This document shows positions 25,256 through 33,744 of a DNA stretch of 59,035 nucleotides, in pieces. The notes beneath the pieces were generated by a model that worked only from the letters and a program-made list of their open reading frames with translations, did not search any database and was not told where the DNA came from. The stretch lies in NCBI GenBank assembly GCA_022072505.1, contig JAJVHU010000047.1, forward strand, positions 1 to 59,035. Reading direction: 5' to 3'. The position numbers and the translations under genes were made by a program. Each line of letters opens with the position of its first letter. The first letter of the stretch is position 1. The DNA comes from Phycisphaerae bacterium (GTDB lineage: Bacteria; Planctomycetota; Phycisphaerae; UBA1845).

Positions 25256-27397
25256 TCAATCTTCGAATTCCGGCGGCACCGGGCGGTTCAGCCGTTTGTA
25301 CGTGTCCGCGACGACTTTGCGGAACACCTCGGGTTTCAACCACTCCACGTGCGTGTCGCAGAACAGCACGGACGTCCCCTCGTGCCCTATCACCTTTTCG
25401 TAGGCGAGGACGTTGCGGGCATCGGCGTTCATCGATTGTCCCTCGATGTAAACATAGGAGCGCCCCCCCGTCGGGTCGCGCGGGGACGTCAGCATCGTCT
25501 CCGTGATCGAGCCCATCTCAACCAGGGCGTCCAGCGTCGGCGGGAGCTGCTCTTCATGTTCATGGGCGTAGATCATGCACGCGACGCCGATCCCGCGCAG
25601 GTTCGACAGGCTGACCACGCGCTTCGACTGCTCCCGGGCCCGGGCGAGCGACGGCAGCAGGATCGACACCATCATCGCCGTGCTCGCCGCCCCGCCGTTC
25701 GTGGACAGAATGACGGCCGCCGGGTGCGCCCCGTAGGCCGCATACAGGACGCCATCCGAGTCATGCGAATACGCGGCCACGAAGTTACGGACGCCCTTGA
25801 GATCCTCCGGATACGGGGGCGCGGCGCCGAGATCAAACGGCGCGCTCGATCCCGCCGTCAGCGACGCGACCATCGTGTACGCCAGCTCCCGCAGCGCATA
25901 CCAGACGCGGTAGGTGGCACGCGTGTCCGAGTAGATCACGGTGGTGATCTCCTTCGGCAGACGGGAGCGAGCGGCCTTGAAATCCGGGTGCTCCAGGAGG
26001 CTTTCGCCGCGGGTTTGCGCATCGACCTGAGTCAAGGCCGTGGCGACGGTTTGCGGATTCAATCCCAGCACCCATCGGTCCCCGGCGAATCCCCACGCGG
26101 GGGCCGCCGGGATCGGCAAGCCGCCAACCAGCAGGTAATTGATGTCGTGCCCGCCGTGCTTCATCTGGCGAAGCTGAAGCGTGACCTCGTGCGACGCAGC
26201 CAGCGGCATCACAAACTGAACGATGCGGCTGAGCATACGGTGCAGCGCAGCGGCGTCTTTCGTCTCCCCACATAGCACGACGCCGGTGAGGAGCAGGCCG
26301 CCGTGACTGGGGGAATCGTAAATCGCCCAGGTGTCTCCGACGTTGGCGAGAAGATCGTTGACCGGGTGGAACTGGAGCATCTGCGACGCCTGCATGACAC
26401 CGGCCTCGATCGCGGCGCGCGGCTCGGGCGACACCTGATCGGCGGCGTTCAGGGCGTCTTTCCACAGCGCTGAGAGATCCAGGTTGCAGATCAGCGCGAA
26501 GGAGGCGTCCTTCGGGACAAGGCGCACGTCGTCGTCGGTCAGCGGCTTCTGGCGGTAGACGGACACGGCCAGACCGCCCTCCCCCTCAACCTGCGTGAAA
26601 GCCGCCATGCGCGGACCGTACTCCGTCGTATCCACGCGCAGGTAGATCGTGCGCATCGCCTGAACGCCGAGCGCCTTGAACACACGGTCCTGCAGCGCGG
26701 CCTCATCGGGCGCCAGCGGCTCGATCGCGTTGAGCGCTTGCAGGAAGGCGTGCATCTGGGCAAAAAACGTGAGACCGAAGCCCTTGTCGGAGGGCTCGAT
26801 CTTGGAGCGGGCGAGTTTGAACGCGGGGGCGTCGGCGAGCGCGCCCTCGCCGCCCGTTACCATGTCCGCCACGCGCTTCGCCGTTGCTTCACACGCGCCC
26901 ATGACAACATATTCCTTGACCGCGCCGAAGTAGAACGCGCCGCCCGGGACGTCCGCGCGCATCAGAGAGTGGCTGCCCACCTGCGCCGGGACCGGGGCGT
27001 TGCCGCCGTGCAGGCGGGTGACGATCTGGGTGAAGCGGGCGGACATCGGTGCGGCATCGGCGCCCGCCTCGATGAGGATGCCGAACCCTTCCGGGAACGG
27101 CCGACCCGGGGGGGCAGGCAGGACCACAACGGCGCCCGGTTTGGCGAGGATCGGGCGAAGCATCGAGAGGAGTTCCCGGGCGTGCTCCCCGTCGTGACCC
27201 ATTTTCCTCTGCACCACCGGGGCGTTGAGCACCGCGTCCACCATGCCGATCAGCGACTGTCCATCGTTCGGGACGTTGGACCAGTCGAGGTAGAGGAGGG
27301 CGTCGGCCGGAACTCGAGCGGCAAGGTCGCCGGCATGAAGCGCGGGCGGGGCCGGTAGAAGGAAGATCGTTAAGGTTGTTAGATGTCGAGCTTTCAT
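25256..27397 (-). CDS. Large exported protein with prepilin-like (DUF1559-type) C-terminus
   Basis: Protein of 713 residues. AAAGGA precedes the ATG at 27397; a signal peptide ends near ALHAG. Residues about 25-560 form an unassigned region opening LAARVPADALLYLDWSNVPNDG. The last about 125 residues (ILLPSLARAREQSKRVVSLSNLRGI, YVYIEGQSMNADARNV, GTSVLFCDTHVEWL) match the C-terminal part of planctomycete type II secretion pseudopilin-like proteins, but the usual N-terminal prepilin helix is absent at that place. It may be a fusion or a surface protein using that fold. Same strand as the fucosidase gene, possibly co-transcribed. Confidence 0.65.
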   Translation of the reverse strand: MKARHLTTLTIFLLPAPPALHAGDLAARVPADALLYLDWSNVPNDGQSLIGMVDAVLNAPVVQRKMGHDGEHARELLSMLRPILAKPGAVVVLPAPPGRPFPEGFGILIEAGADAAPMSARFTQIVTRLHGGNAPVPAQVGSHSLMRADVPGGAFYFGAVKEYVVMGACEATAKRVADMVTGGEGALADAPAFKLARSKIEPSDKGFGLTFFAQMHAFLQALNAIEPLAPDEAALQDRVFKALGVQAMRTIYLRVDTTEYGPRMAAFTQVEGEGGLAVSVYRQKPLTDDDVRLVPKDASFALICNLDLSALWKDALNAADQVSPEPRAAIEAGVMQASQMLQFHPVNDLLANVGDTWAIYDSPSHGGLLLTGVVLCGETKDAAALHRMLSRIVQFVMPLAASHEVTLQLRQMKHGGHDINYLLVGGLPIPAAPAWGFAGDRWVLGLNPQTVATALTQVDAQTRGESLLEHPDFKAARSRLPKEITTVIYSDTRATYRVWYALRELAYTMVASLTAGSSAPFDLGAAPPYPEDLKGVRNFVAAYSHDSDGVLYAAYGAHPAAVILSTNGGAASTAMMVSILLPSLARAREQSKRVVSLSNLRGIGVACMIYAHEHEEQLPPTLDALVEMGSITETMLTSPRDPTGGRSYVYIEGQSMNADARNVLAYEKVIGHEGTSVLFCDTHVEWLKPEVFRKVVADTYKRLNRPVPPEFED

Positions 27398-27942
27398 GAA
27401 ACGTCCTTTCATTCCGGCGACAACCGATGCCGCGTCCGCGCCGGAGGGCATCACAAGTTCTCACCCCGAGCCGCGCCCGCCTGCCCTTGACGTTGCGCAC
27501 CGAAGACAAGGGTGAGGAAGCACAATTCGACTTGCACGGATCGGAGGTTCTTCAACATGATCGACGTCGGTTCGGCGTCGCGTTTGTTAGCGCCGCGCCG
27601 TGTACCGCCGGCGGCAAGGGTCGCCCTATGCGCCGCCGCGCGACGCGGCGCGGGGTCGGGGTTCAGAAACCCCCTCCGAGCCTGGGAATTTATTGGAAGC
27701 CCTCCGCGTCAAACACCCAATCCGAGGCTGAAAGGCCGAGCCCGTGACTTGAAAGACGCGCGTTCGTGAGGCGTCGGCTGGAAAAATTCCCAAGCTCGTT
27801 GGGGTCGAGAAACGCTGGATCAACACCGCACGTCTCTACAACGCACCAACGTCGTCATAACGCCGCATGTCTCCGGAACGCGCCGCATCGCCGCACGTCG
27901 TCACCTACGCCGCTCTGTCAGAACGCGGCTTTGCCAAGGAGC
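27398..27942. other. Repeat-bearing intergenic region upstream of 27397
   Basis: About 545 bases with no supported gene. It holds an element A variant (27463-27523), a run of G+C-rich palindromic DNA (GGGGTTCAGAAACCCC near 27656), and the motif GTTGGGGTCGAGAAACGC at about 27799 that is the hallmark of the tandem array at 57.9-58.6 kb. Confidence 0.55.
27463..27523 (+). repeat. Element A variant with inserted hairpin, copy 2
   Basis: CCGAGCCGCGCCCG is followed by an inserted block with CCCTTG (27484-27489) and CAAGGG (27507-27512), then TGAGGAAGC. The insertion site is the same as in the 22561 copy although the loop sequence differs. Confidence 0.7.
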
Positions 27943-29877
27943 TTAAACTCTGCCCGCCGGTCCCGCGCGACCGATCCACCAGCACAGTGCGAGCAGTGCA
28001 AAAAGCAGGTCTCCGTGTTCGCTCTTCCGGTTCAGATGCGACGAAAGCACCGCCTCGACTCCCGAAAACCGCAGCAGGCCCGTCCCCTCCACCCGCTCCC
28101 TCGTCACCACGTCGCGGAACATGCCCAGCAGACGCCCCCGCATCAGCTCCCCGAAGGGCGCCTCGAAGCCCCGCTTCGGACGATCCAGCGCGGAATCCGG
28201 AAGTCGTCCACGGTAAGCGTCCACCAGAATCCGCTTTCGCATCCCCCGGTCAACCTTCCACGCCGCGGGCATCGCCAGCGCTGCGGTCGCCGCCTCCACG
28301 TCAAGAAAGGGAACCCGAACCTCAAGCGAACAAGACATGCTCGCCTGATCCACCTTGTGCAGCATGTCGCAGGGCAACCCGTATTGCACGTCGAACACCT
28401 GCGCCGCCGCCGCGCCGACGCCGTCCGTCAGACCTCCGGAATCCGCCCGCGCCTGCCGCACGATCCCGGCAACGATCGCCCGCATCACATCCACATCCGA
28501 GAGGATCCCTTCCGCCTCCGGACTGAGGATCCGCGCCCACGCAAGATGATTCTCGATCGCGTCGGCGCCGTCCGCCCGGATCAGCTTGCGCCACTGCCGC
28601 ACGCGATCCGCGCTCGCCGCGCTTTTCGACGACGCCTGGCGCAGGAGCGCCGGCTCGATCACCCGCCGCCGAAGGAACCCCGGAAGCCGCCGATATCCGC
28701 GCAGCGCCGCGTGCGCCAGATAACGCCAGTATCCCCCGAAAAGTTCATCCGCTCCGTCCCCGGACAGCGCCACCGTCGTCTCCCGCCGCGCCAGCCGGCA
28801 TACCAGCGTCGTCGGCAGGATCGAGCTGTCCGCAAAAGGTTCGGGCGCATGATCCAGCACCCCGGGCAGCGCCTCCGCCACGTCGTTCGTCGTCAAACGC
28901 CACGAGACGTGTTCCGTCCCCAGATGTCTCGCAACCGCCTCCGCATGCCGCGTTTCATCATACGAACCGTGCTCCGCGTACCCGATCGAGTACGTCCTGA
29001 CCGGACGCGACGACGCTTCCGAAAGATGCAGCGCGACGATGCTCGAATCCACCCCGCCCGAAAGAAAGCACCCCAGCGGCACGTCGCTGACGCGCTGACG
29101 AACGACCGCCGCCCGGATCAGGTCGCGCACCCGCGCGCAGGCCTCTCCGTATCCGACCGACGCCCACGCAGCGCGTCGTCGCGCCATCTCCTCGCCCAGG
29201 TGAAACCAGCGCCGCGGCGCTTCCGCGCCCTTCTCCGTGAACGAAAGCACATGTCCCGGCGGGAGTCGCCGGGCATCCGCGTAGATCGTCCGAGGGTGTG
29301 CGACGAATCCGAACGCCAGCAGGTGCAGCAGCGCCTCCGCGTCCACGCCGCCCCGGCAGGATCCCAGCGCCGCGAGCCCCCCCAGTTCGCTGGCGAATCT
29401 CAGCGACGAGTCATCCGCCGCGTAAACCAGCGGCTTGATGCCGAACGCGTCCCGCGACAGGAATCCCCGCCGCTCCTGACGGTCGTAGAACGCCAGCCCC
29501 CACATCCCGTCAAAACGCGCAAAGACCTCGCTCCCCCACGTCGCGCACGACGCCAGCACAACTTCCGTGTCGCCGGTCGTGCGGAACGCCCAACCCCTCC
29601 CCTCGAGTTCCGCCCGCAGCGCGCAGCCGTTGTACAACTCGCCGTTGTACACCAGCACAAAGCGCCCGGAGGGATCCTGAAAAGGCTGGTCCGCCTGCGG
29701 ACGCGGATCCTGCACCGCAAGACGCACCGCGCCCAGACCGACCCGCGCTCCCCCGTCTTCGATCCAGATCCCGGCGTGGTCGGGTCCGCGATGACGCTGA
29801 GCGCGGCAGGCGGCGGACACGCGCGAGGCCTCGACCGGCGCCTCGTCAAAGCGGACAATCCCCGCGATCCCGCACAT
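27943..29877 (-). CDS. asnB: Glutamine-hydrolysing asparagine synthase
   Basis: Protein of 644 residues. The N-terminal glutaminase begins MCGIAGIVRF with the nucleophile Cys2 and has the FVLVYNGELYNG and GDTEVVLASC motifs. The synthetase domain contains the PP-loop CFLSGGVDSSIVALHLS, ALSGDGADELFGGYWRY and KVDQASMSCSLEVRVPFLD. It makes asparagine from aspartate, glutamine and ATP; some relatives amidate other substrates in cell-envelope biosynthesis. The length suits the longer AsnB subgroup. It stands alone, with repeat-rich gaps on both sides. Confidence 0.92.
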   Translation of the reverse strand: MCGIAGIVRFDEAPVEASRVSAACRAQRHRGPDHAGIWIEDGGARVGLGAVRLAVQDPRPQADQPFQDPSGRFVLVYNGELYNGCALRAELEGRGWAFRTTGDTEVVLASCATWGSEVFARFDGMWGLAFYDRQERRGFLSRDAFGIKPLVYAADDSSLRFASELGGLAALGSCRGGVDAEALLHLLAFGFVAHPRTIYADARRLPPGHVLSFTEKGAEAPRRWFHLGEEMARRRAAWASVGYGEACARVRDLIRAAVVRQRVSDVPLGCFLSGGVDSSIVALHLSEASSRPVRTYSIGYAEHGSYDETRHAEAVARHLGTEHVSWRLTTNDVAEALPGVLDHAPEPFADSSILPTTLVCRLARRETTVALSGDGADELFGGYWRYLAHAALRGYRRLPGFLRRRVIEPALLRQASSKSAASADRVRQWRKLIRADGADAIENHLAWARILSPEAEGILSDVDVMRAIVAGIVRQARADSGGLTDGVGAAAAQVFDVQYGLPCDMLHKVDQASMSCSLEVRVPFLDVEAATAALAMPAAWKVDRGMRKRILVDAYRGRLPDSALDRPKRGFEAPFGELMRGRLLGMFRDVVTRERVEGTGLLRFSGVEAVLSSHLNRKSEHGDLLFALLALCWWIGRAGPAGRV

Positions 29878-30023
29878 CCGGCGACCTCAATTTGACGACG
29901 AACTTCCCCGAGGCCAGCGCGCAGCGCCGTCCCTTCTTATGCGCCCGCCGCCTTCCGCCCCGTCGCCTTCCGCCCCGCTGCCAGGCGCCCCGTCATCAGG
30001 CACGCCTCGACGCGCGTGGGGAT

Positions 30024-30111
30024 TTAAAACGCTGTTTCAAAAAACCGAGCCGCGCCCGTAAGGAAGCGTTCTTTTCCCCGCCCGCACCGGCGGTTTCGCA
30101 ACAGCGGCTAA
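30024..30111 (+). repeat. Element A, complete copy
   Basis: Left end TTAAAACGCTGTTTCAAAA, core CCGAGCCGCGCCCGTAAGG then AAGCGTTCTTTT, middle CCCCGCCCGCACCGG, right end CGGTTTCGCAACAGCGGCTAA. The two ends match in 14 of 17 positions as inverted repeats (CGCTGTTTCAAAACCG against CGCTGTTGCGAAACCG). Confidence 0.9.
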
Positions 30112-30192
30112 TCCTCCAACGCGGGTTTCCTTGACGGCCGACTCGCATCGACCCACGCCGCGGGTAAGTTGTTTCCGCCTGCGGGCGGGTGG

Positions 30193-30262
30193 CACGGTCT
30201 GGCGTACTCGCCAGGCCGTGGCGAACGAGGCGCAGGCCCCGGTCAACGGAGTACCGTTGACC
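30193..30262. repeat. Compound palindrome E (two hairpins)
   Basis: First hairpin: CACGGTCTGGCG-TACT-CGCCAGGCCGTG, 12 pairs with one G-T. Second: GGTCAACGG-AGTA-CCGTTGACC, nine perfect pairs at 30241-30262. Neither is followed by a T-run on the plus strand. Confidence 0.8.
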
Positions 30263-30330
30263 GTGCCGCCCTGTCCGCTTGAATTGGCCGAAATCACCGC
30301 TTTTCGGCCGCCTAATCCGGCGTTGTAGTA

Positions 30331-30417
30331 TTAAAACGCTGTTTCAAAACCGAGCCGCGCCCGTGAGGAAGCGTTCTTTTCCCCGCCCGCACCGGCGGTT
30401 TCGCAACAGCGGCTAAG
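30331..30417 (+). repeat. Element A, complete copy 2
   Basis: Nearly identical to the copy at 30024, including TTAAAACGCTGTTTC at the left and GCAACAGCGGCTAA at the right; it differs at GTGAGG against GTAAGG in the core. It sits about 25 bases past the stop of the TPR lipoprotein gene. Confidence 0.9.
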
Positions 30418-30441
30418 AAATGCGCTCAGCCTCGCGCCCCG

Positions 30442-31182
30442 TCACGGCTGTGACCGCGGCTCAGGTTGCGGCCCCGGCGTCCCGCCGGTTTCGGATTGCG
30501 CCTCGCGCAGCGCCGCCGGCGTCGGCAGTTTCCTCGCGGCGTACAAACGCTCCGCCTCCCGCAGTTCTACGCTCGCCTCATCCTGAAGGTTCCGCCGGCG
30601 AAGGAACTCCCCGTATGCCTGGTGCGCCTCCGGGCTTTCCGGCTCAAGCACCACCGCCTGCCGGTAACGAAGCCGCGCCAGATCCAGATCGCCGCGCTCT
30701 TCATGTTCGCGCGCCAGGAAAATGTACTGCTTCGCCATCGGACCCACGTAGCGCGACGCCCACTCCGCCTGCTCCAGCGCCTTCTCGAACTGCCCCTTCA
30801 GCTCGAACGCGCTGTTGCGCCCGATCAGCGCCGCAGGGTAGTTCGGACGCGCCGTGATCGCCCGCCCGTAAAAATCGATCGCCCGGTCGCACTCGCGCAG
30901 TCCCGCCGGGGCGTTCCGCTCCGCGAAACGCTGTTGCGCCAAAAGATGACTCATCGCGCCGACGTCGTGAAGGTTCTCCGCGTCGCCCGGACGGCGGTCG
31001 TGACAGCTCATGAAGATTTCACGCGCCTGCCCGTAATGACCCGCCAGCACCGCCTGCTGACCGTCGATCCGCATCGAGCGATAAGGATACTGACACCCGG
31101 CCAGCGGAATCAGCGACGCCGCCATCACGATCCCCGCCCCGACACGCACCGCCTGTTGCATCATGTCGCGCCCCCTCCTCAC
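30442..31182 (-). CDS. TPR-repeat lipoprotein
   Basis: Protein of up to 246 residues; the start may be the Met at 31182 or the MM pair 18-21 bases in. A lipobox (SLIPLAGC) marks a lipid-anchored exported protein. The remainder is helical with several 34-residue TPR-like units, for example AIDFYGRAITARPNYPAALIGRNSAF and ARLRYRQAVVLEPESPEAHQAYGEFL, then a charged Pro-rich tail. TPR lipoproteins usually act as protein-interaction scaffolds in the periplasm; no partner can be named. Two element A copies and palindrome E lie downstream. Confidence 0.8.
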   Translation of the reverse strand: MRRGRDMMQQAVRVGAGIVMAASLIPLAGCQYPYRSMRIDGQQAVLAGHYGQAREIFMSCHDRRPGDAENLHDVGAMSHLLAQQRFAERNAPAGLRECDRAIDFYGRAITARPNYPAALIGRNSAFELKGQFEKALEQAEWASRYVGPMAKQYIFLAREHEERGDLDLARLRYRQAVVLEPESPEAHQAYGEFLRRRNLQDEASVELREAERLYAARKLPTPAALREAQSETGGTPGPQPEPRSQP

Positions 31183-31297
31183 GAGAACCCCGTCATCGCT
31201 CGTGTCGTTTTCGTCGGCGACCCCGCGGCGCGGAGGCGACGATCTTCGCGCCGCCTTCCGTGCTTTTCCTGAACCTCAGACCGCCGCCGACCCCCTC

Positions 31298-31954
31298 TTA
31301 CGGCTGCCAGCTCGCCGCGCGCCGCGCGCATTCCTCGGGGGACACCTCCTCCACCCGCGTCGCCAGCCCCCAGACATGCCCGAACGGATCCAGCACTTTC
31401 CCGTACCGGTCGCCCCAGAACATGTCCATCACCGGCATCGACACCGTGCAGCCCGCCGACAGGGCTCGCTCGAACGCCTTGTCCACGTTCTCCACGTAGA
31501 TGTGCAACCCCCCCGAGACATGATTCGGAAGCGGCGCCTTCATCCCGTGGTCCGGCCACTCCCCGCCCATCATGAACACCGAGTCGCCGATCCGCAGCTC
31601 CGCATGCATGATCCCGCCGTCCGGAGAGCGGAGGCACATCACTTCCTCCGCGCCGAAAGCGCTCTTGTAAAGGCGGATCGCCGCGTCGGCGTCCTTCACG
31701 ATCAGCGACGGCGTGATCGTGTGATAACCCTCCGGCCGCCAACTCAGCCGCGCGCCGCGCCCGGATGCACGACGCTTCGCGGGCGCAGCCCCTTTCTTCG
31801 CGCCGGATTTCGCGCCGACCTTCGATCCCCCGCCTTGGCGAACCGCGCCATGCGCGGCCGACCCGGACTTGCCCGCCCGCTTCGCCCCGCTTCGCGCAGC
31901 GTTGCCCCGACCTGCCGATCCCTTGCTGCCCCTCGAGGAAGCTTTTCGCGCCAT
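31298..31954 (-). CDS. VOC (glyoxalase/PhnB-like) protein with basic repetitive N-terminus
   Basis: Protein of 218 residues. The C-terminal about 130 residues are a PhnB-like vicinal oxygen chelate domain: ITPSLIVKDADAAIRLYKSAFGAEE, MHAELRIGDSVFMMGGEW, GLHIYVENVDKAFERALSAG and a WGDRYGKVLDPFGHVWGLATR ending. The first about 78 residues are almost only Ala, Gly, Ser, Lys and Arg (ARKASSRGSKGSAGRG, SGAKKGAAPAKRR), like eukaryotic H1 tails or AlgP-type bacterial tails. That would suggest nucleic-acid or polyanion binding. The enzymatic substrate is unknown. Confidence 0.85.
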   Translation of the reverse strand: MARKASSRGSKGSAGRGNAARSGAKRAGKSGSAAHGAVRQGGGSKVGAKSGAKKGAAPAKRRASGRGARLSWRPEGYHTITPSLIVKDADAAIRLYKSAFGAEEVMCLRSPDGGIMHAELRIGDSVFMMGGEWPDHGMKAPLPNHVSGGLHIYVENVDKAFERALSAGCTVSMPVMDMFWGDRYGKVLDPFGHVWGLATRVEEVSPEECARRAASWQP

Positions 31955-32315
31955 CTTTGTTGTTCCTTTTGCGGTTCGGTTCTGCGTTCCGACGCAGACG
32001 CCCGGCGTCCACGCCTCGCCGCGGGTGACACGATCGCGGCACTGAAGGCTCCCAGCCGCCTCGGCGGAATCGCGCCCGACTCAAGCGCCAGCCGGGGCGA
32101 GGCCGTCCGATCCCGTCGATCGATCTTCGCCTGCGCTACGCCGGGGATTCTGACGAGTTTCAGAGGATTGTCGAGGGGCTGCCTTCCGAACCTGAACGAC
32201 CGCCTCGCCGCCGGACCGCCCCCCGCACATCGCCCCGCGGATCCCGCGCCAGGCTCCCGTCGCAACTCCCGCCCTGCGACCGCACCCGGATTGACCGTGT
32301 GACGCCTCCCGCCGG
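31955..32315. other. Gene-free stretch upstream of the VOC gene
   Basis: About 360 bases between the VOC start and the terminator of the 32447 gene. Open frames exist on both strands because of the high G+C, but none has a family resemblance or clear ribosome site. No palindrome stands out. Confidence 0.4.
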
Positions 32316-32366
32316 AAAAAACACCGCCGCGACCCGGTCCTCAATCCGAGAACCCGCCGCGGCGGT
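32316..32366 (-). terminator. Rho-independent terminator after the 32447 gene
   Basis: On the minus strand ACCGCCGCG pairs with CGCGGCGGT over a long loop, followed by G and TTTTTT. It lies about 80 bases past the stop codon of the exported protein gene. Confidence 0.7.
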
Positions 32367-32446
32367 CATGATCCAACTTCATCCGTGTCCCGAACCGCCG
32401 TAATGATCCGCCGACCCCCGCATCGAGCCGGCTGCCCCCTGCCCCG

Positions 32447-33313
32447 TCACGGGTCGCAGGTCACGCTCTTGCCCTCCGTCAACCCGCAATCAAAGGTCGC
32501 CGTCAAGGCGTACGTCGTCCCGCACGTCACCGTGCTCTTGAACACCACCTTCCACTTATTGCGGTTGTTCGCCACGTCGCTGCCCGACCCCAGTCCGTTG
32601 TCGCCGGACACCTGCACGGTCTGACCGGATGTCGCGTTGCCCTTCGCGATCAGTTTCCGCTTCCCGGGGCATTTGCACGTCGCGCTTTTGAACTCCTCAT
32701 TGCCGTCGCATCCGCCACCGCCCTCGACGATGATCGTCAGGTGGCTGACGTTCCCCACCCCCGCCGCCTCCGTCGCCCAGAAGGGATTGCCCGTCTCCCC
32801 GTCCTTGATCACGTTGGCGAACACGTTCTTGATCAGCAGGCGGTACGTCCCCGGCTTGCTCGGCGCCGTCAGCGAACCCGTCACCAGCACCTGCGCCGTA
32901 TGCGCGACGTTCGTGATCACCGTCCCGATCGGGAAATCCGCGTTTTCCGCGAAGTTCTTGATCGTGTTCTGCCCGCCCCCCACCTGGACCAGGTCGCCGT
33001 TGATGATCGTGCCGCCGTAACCGTCCGGATTCGTGATGCCCGCGTTCCGGGTGAAGTTCAGCATCGGGTTCTGCGTCGGCGTGTCCGCCTGCGCCAGCGC
33101 GCCCCCCTCGAAATCCAGATCCAGCCCGAACAGCGCAAGACCTTCGTTCAACGTGTCCGACAACGCGCCGGTCACCTTGTAATTCACCGTCGCGCCCGAC
33201 TGAACCGTGATCGACGAGTTGCCGCTCAGGTCCGTCGCCGACACGTTCAAATCCGTCGCCCACGCCGACCCCGCGATCAGGCAAAACGCCGCCGTCATCA
33301 TCACTCGTTTCAT
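32447..33313 (-). CDS. Exported hypothetical protein with Cys-rich C-terminus
   Basis: Protein of 288 residues. GGGAGG lies six bases before the ATG at 33313; another ATG touches the Shine-Dalgarno sequence and is less likely. The signal peptide is MKRVMMTAAFCLIAGSAWA. The mature part starts with LNVSATDLSGNSSITVQSGATVNYKV, a beta-rich region of Ig-like or adhesin type, and ends in about 75 residues with paired cysteines (GGCDGNEEF, TCKCPGKRK, TVTCGTTY, FDCGLTEGK, VTCDP) that should form disulfides. No named family was recognised. Confidence 0.75.
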   Translation of the reverse strand: MKRVMMTAAFCLIAGSAWATDLNVSATDLSGNSSITVQSGATVNYKVTGALSDTLNEGLALFGLDLDFEGGALAQADTPTQNPMLNFTRNAGITNPDGYGGTIINGDLVQVGGGQNTIKNFAENADFPIGTVITNVAHTAQVLVTGSLTAPSKPGTYRLLIKNVFANVIKDGETGNPFWATEAAGVGNVSHLTIIVEGGGGCDGNEEFKSATCKCPGKRKLIAKGNATSGQTVQVSGDNGLGSGSDVANNRNKWKVVFKSTVTCGTTYALTATFDCGLTEGKSVTCDP

Positions 33314-33609
33314 GCTCATCCTCCCGCTTCCCCTGATACGCCTGGGTCTACAACAACCTTGGCTGCCCGCCTCATCACAACGCACACGCCCAACCTTGGT
33401 CCGGGTGTTCCGGCACTGCTTGTATTGTCGCCGGCGAAGGTGCGGGACGCGAGGATATTTCGGCGGTCGAACCGCTCACTTTGTCGAAAAACAAAAAGAA
33501 GCGACGCTGCAAATACGCACGCACAGCCCCGACGCCTCCCTCGGCGCGATGTGTCCACCGCATTGCGTTGGACCACGATCCACCGGGCGCCCGTCGCCCC
33601 GGATCAAGA
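33314..33609. other. Gap between the 32447 gene and tRNA-Sec
   Basis: About 300 bases without a supported gene. Short A+T-richer patches (around 33470-33510, GTCGAAAAACAAAAAGAAG) may hold a promoter of the minus-strand exported protein. No RNA other than the adjacent tRNA is seen. Confidence 0.35.
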
Positions 33610-33705
33610 CGGGGGTGGATGGGAATCGAACCCACCAGGAGCCGCGCTAACGACCCCTCAACGGCTTTGAAGGCCGCGGAACCCACCAGGCGTCCGGACA
33701 CCCCC
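33610..33705 (-). tRNA. selC: tRNA-Sec (anticodon TCA)
   Basis: A 96-base minus-strand tRNA. The anticodon arm is GCGGC-CTTCAAA-GCCGT, and the loop CTTCAAA is identical to E. coli selC, giving anticodon TCA. The acceptor starts GGGGGTG and pairs with CACCCCC; an eighth acceptor pair would be T against C. The T arm is GTGGG-TTCGATT-CCCAT. A long variable arm (TGAGGGGTCGTTAGCGCGGCTCCTG) and the overall size fit Sec rather than Ser or Leu. The D stem is imperfect (two central mismatches). CCA is not encoded. It implies UGA recoding in this organism; selA, selB and selD are not in the window. Confidence 0.82.
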
Positions 33706-33744
33706 AGCGGCGGGCGGAAGACCCACCTCATCTTGCCGACCGGC

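Larger units (their letters stand above)
29878..30441. other. Repeat island between asnB and the TPR lipoprotein
   Basis: About 560 bases without a supported gene. In order: a G+C-rich spacer, a full element A (30024-30111), compound palindrome E (30193-30262), a short spacer, and a second full element A (30331-30417). Short frames here (such as 30037-30297 minus) are translations of the repeats. Confidence 0.6.

Noticed and set aside
27766..29895. 709-codon plus-strand frame opposite asnB
   Set aside because: Antisense shadow of a strongly conserved asparagine synthase; composition typical of reverse-frame high-G+C DNA.
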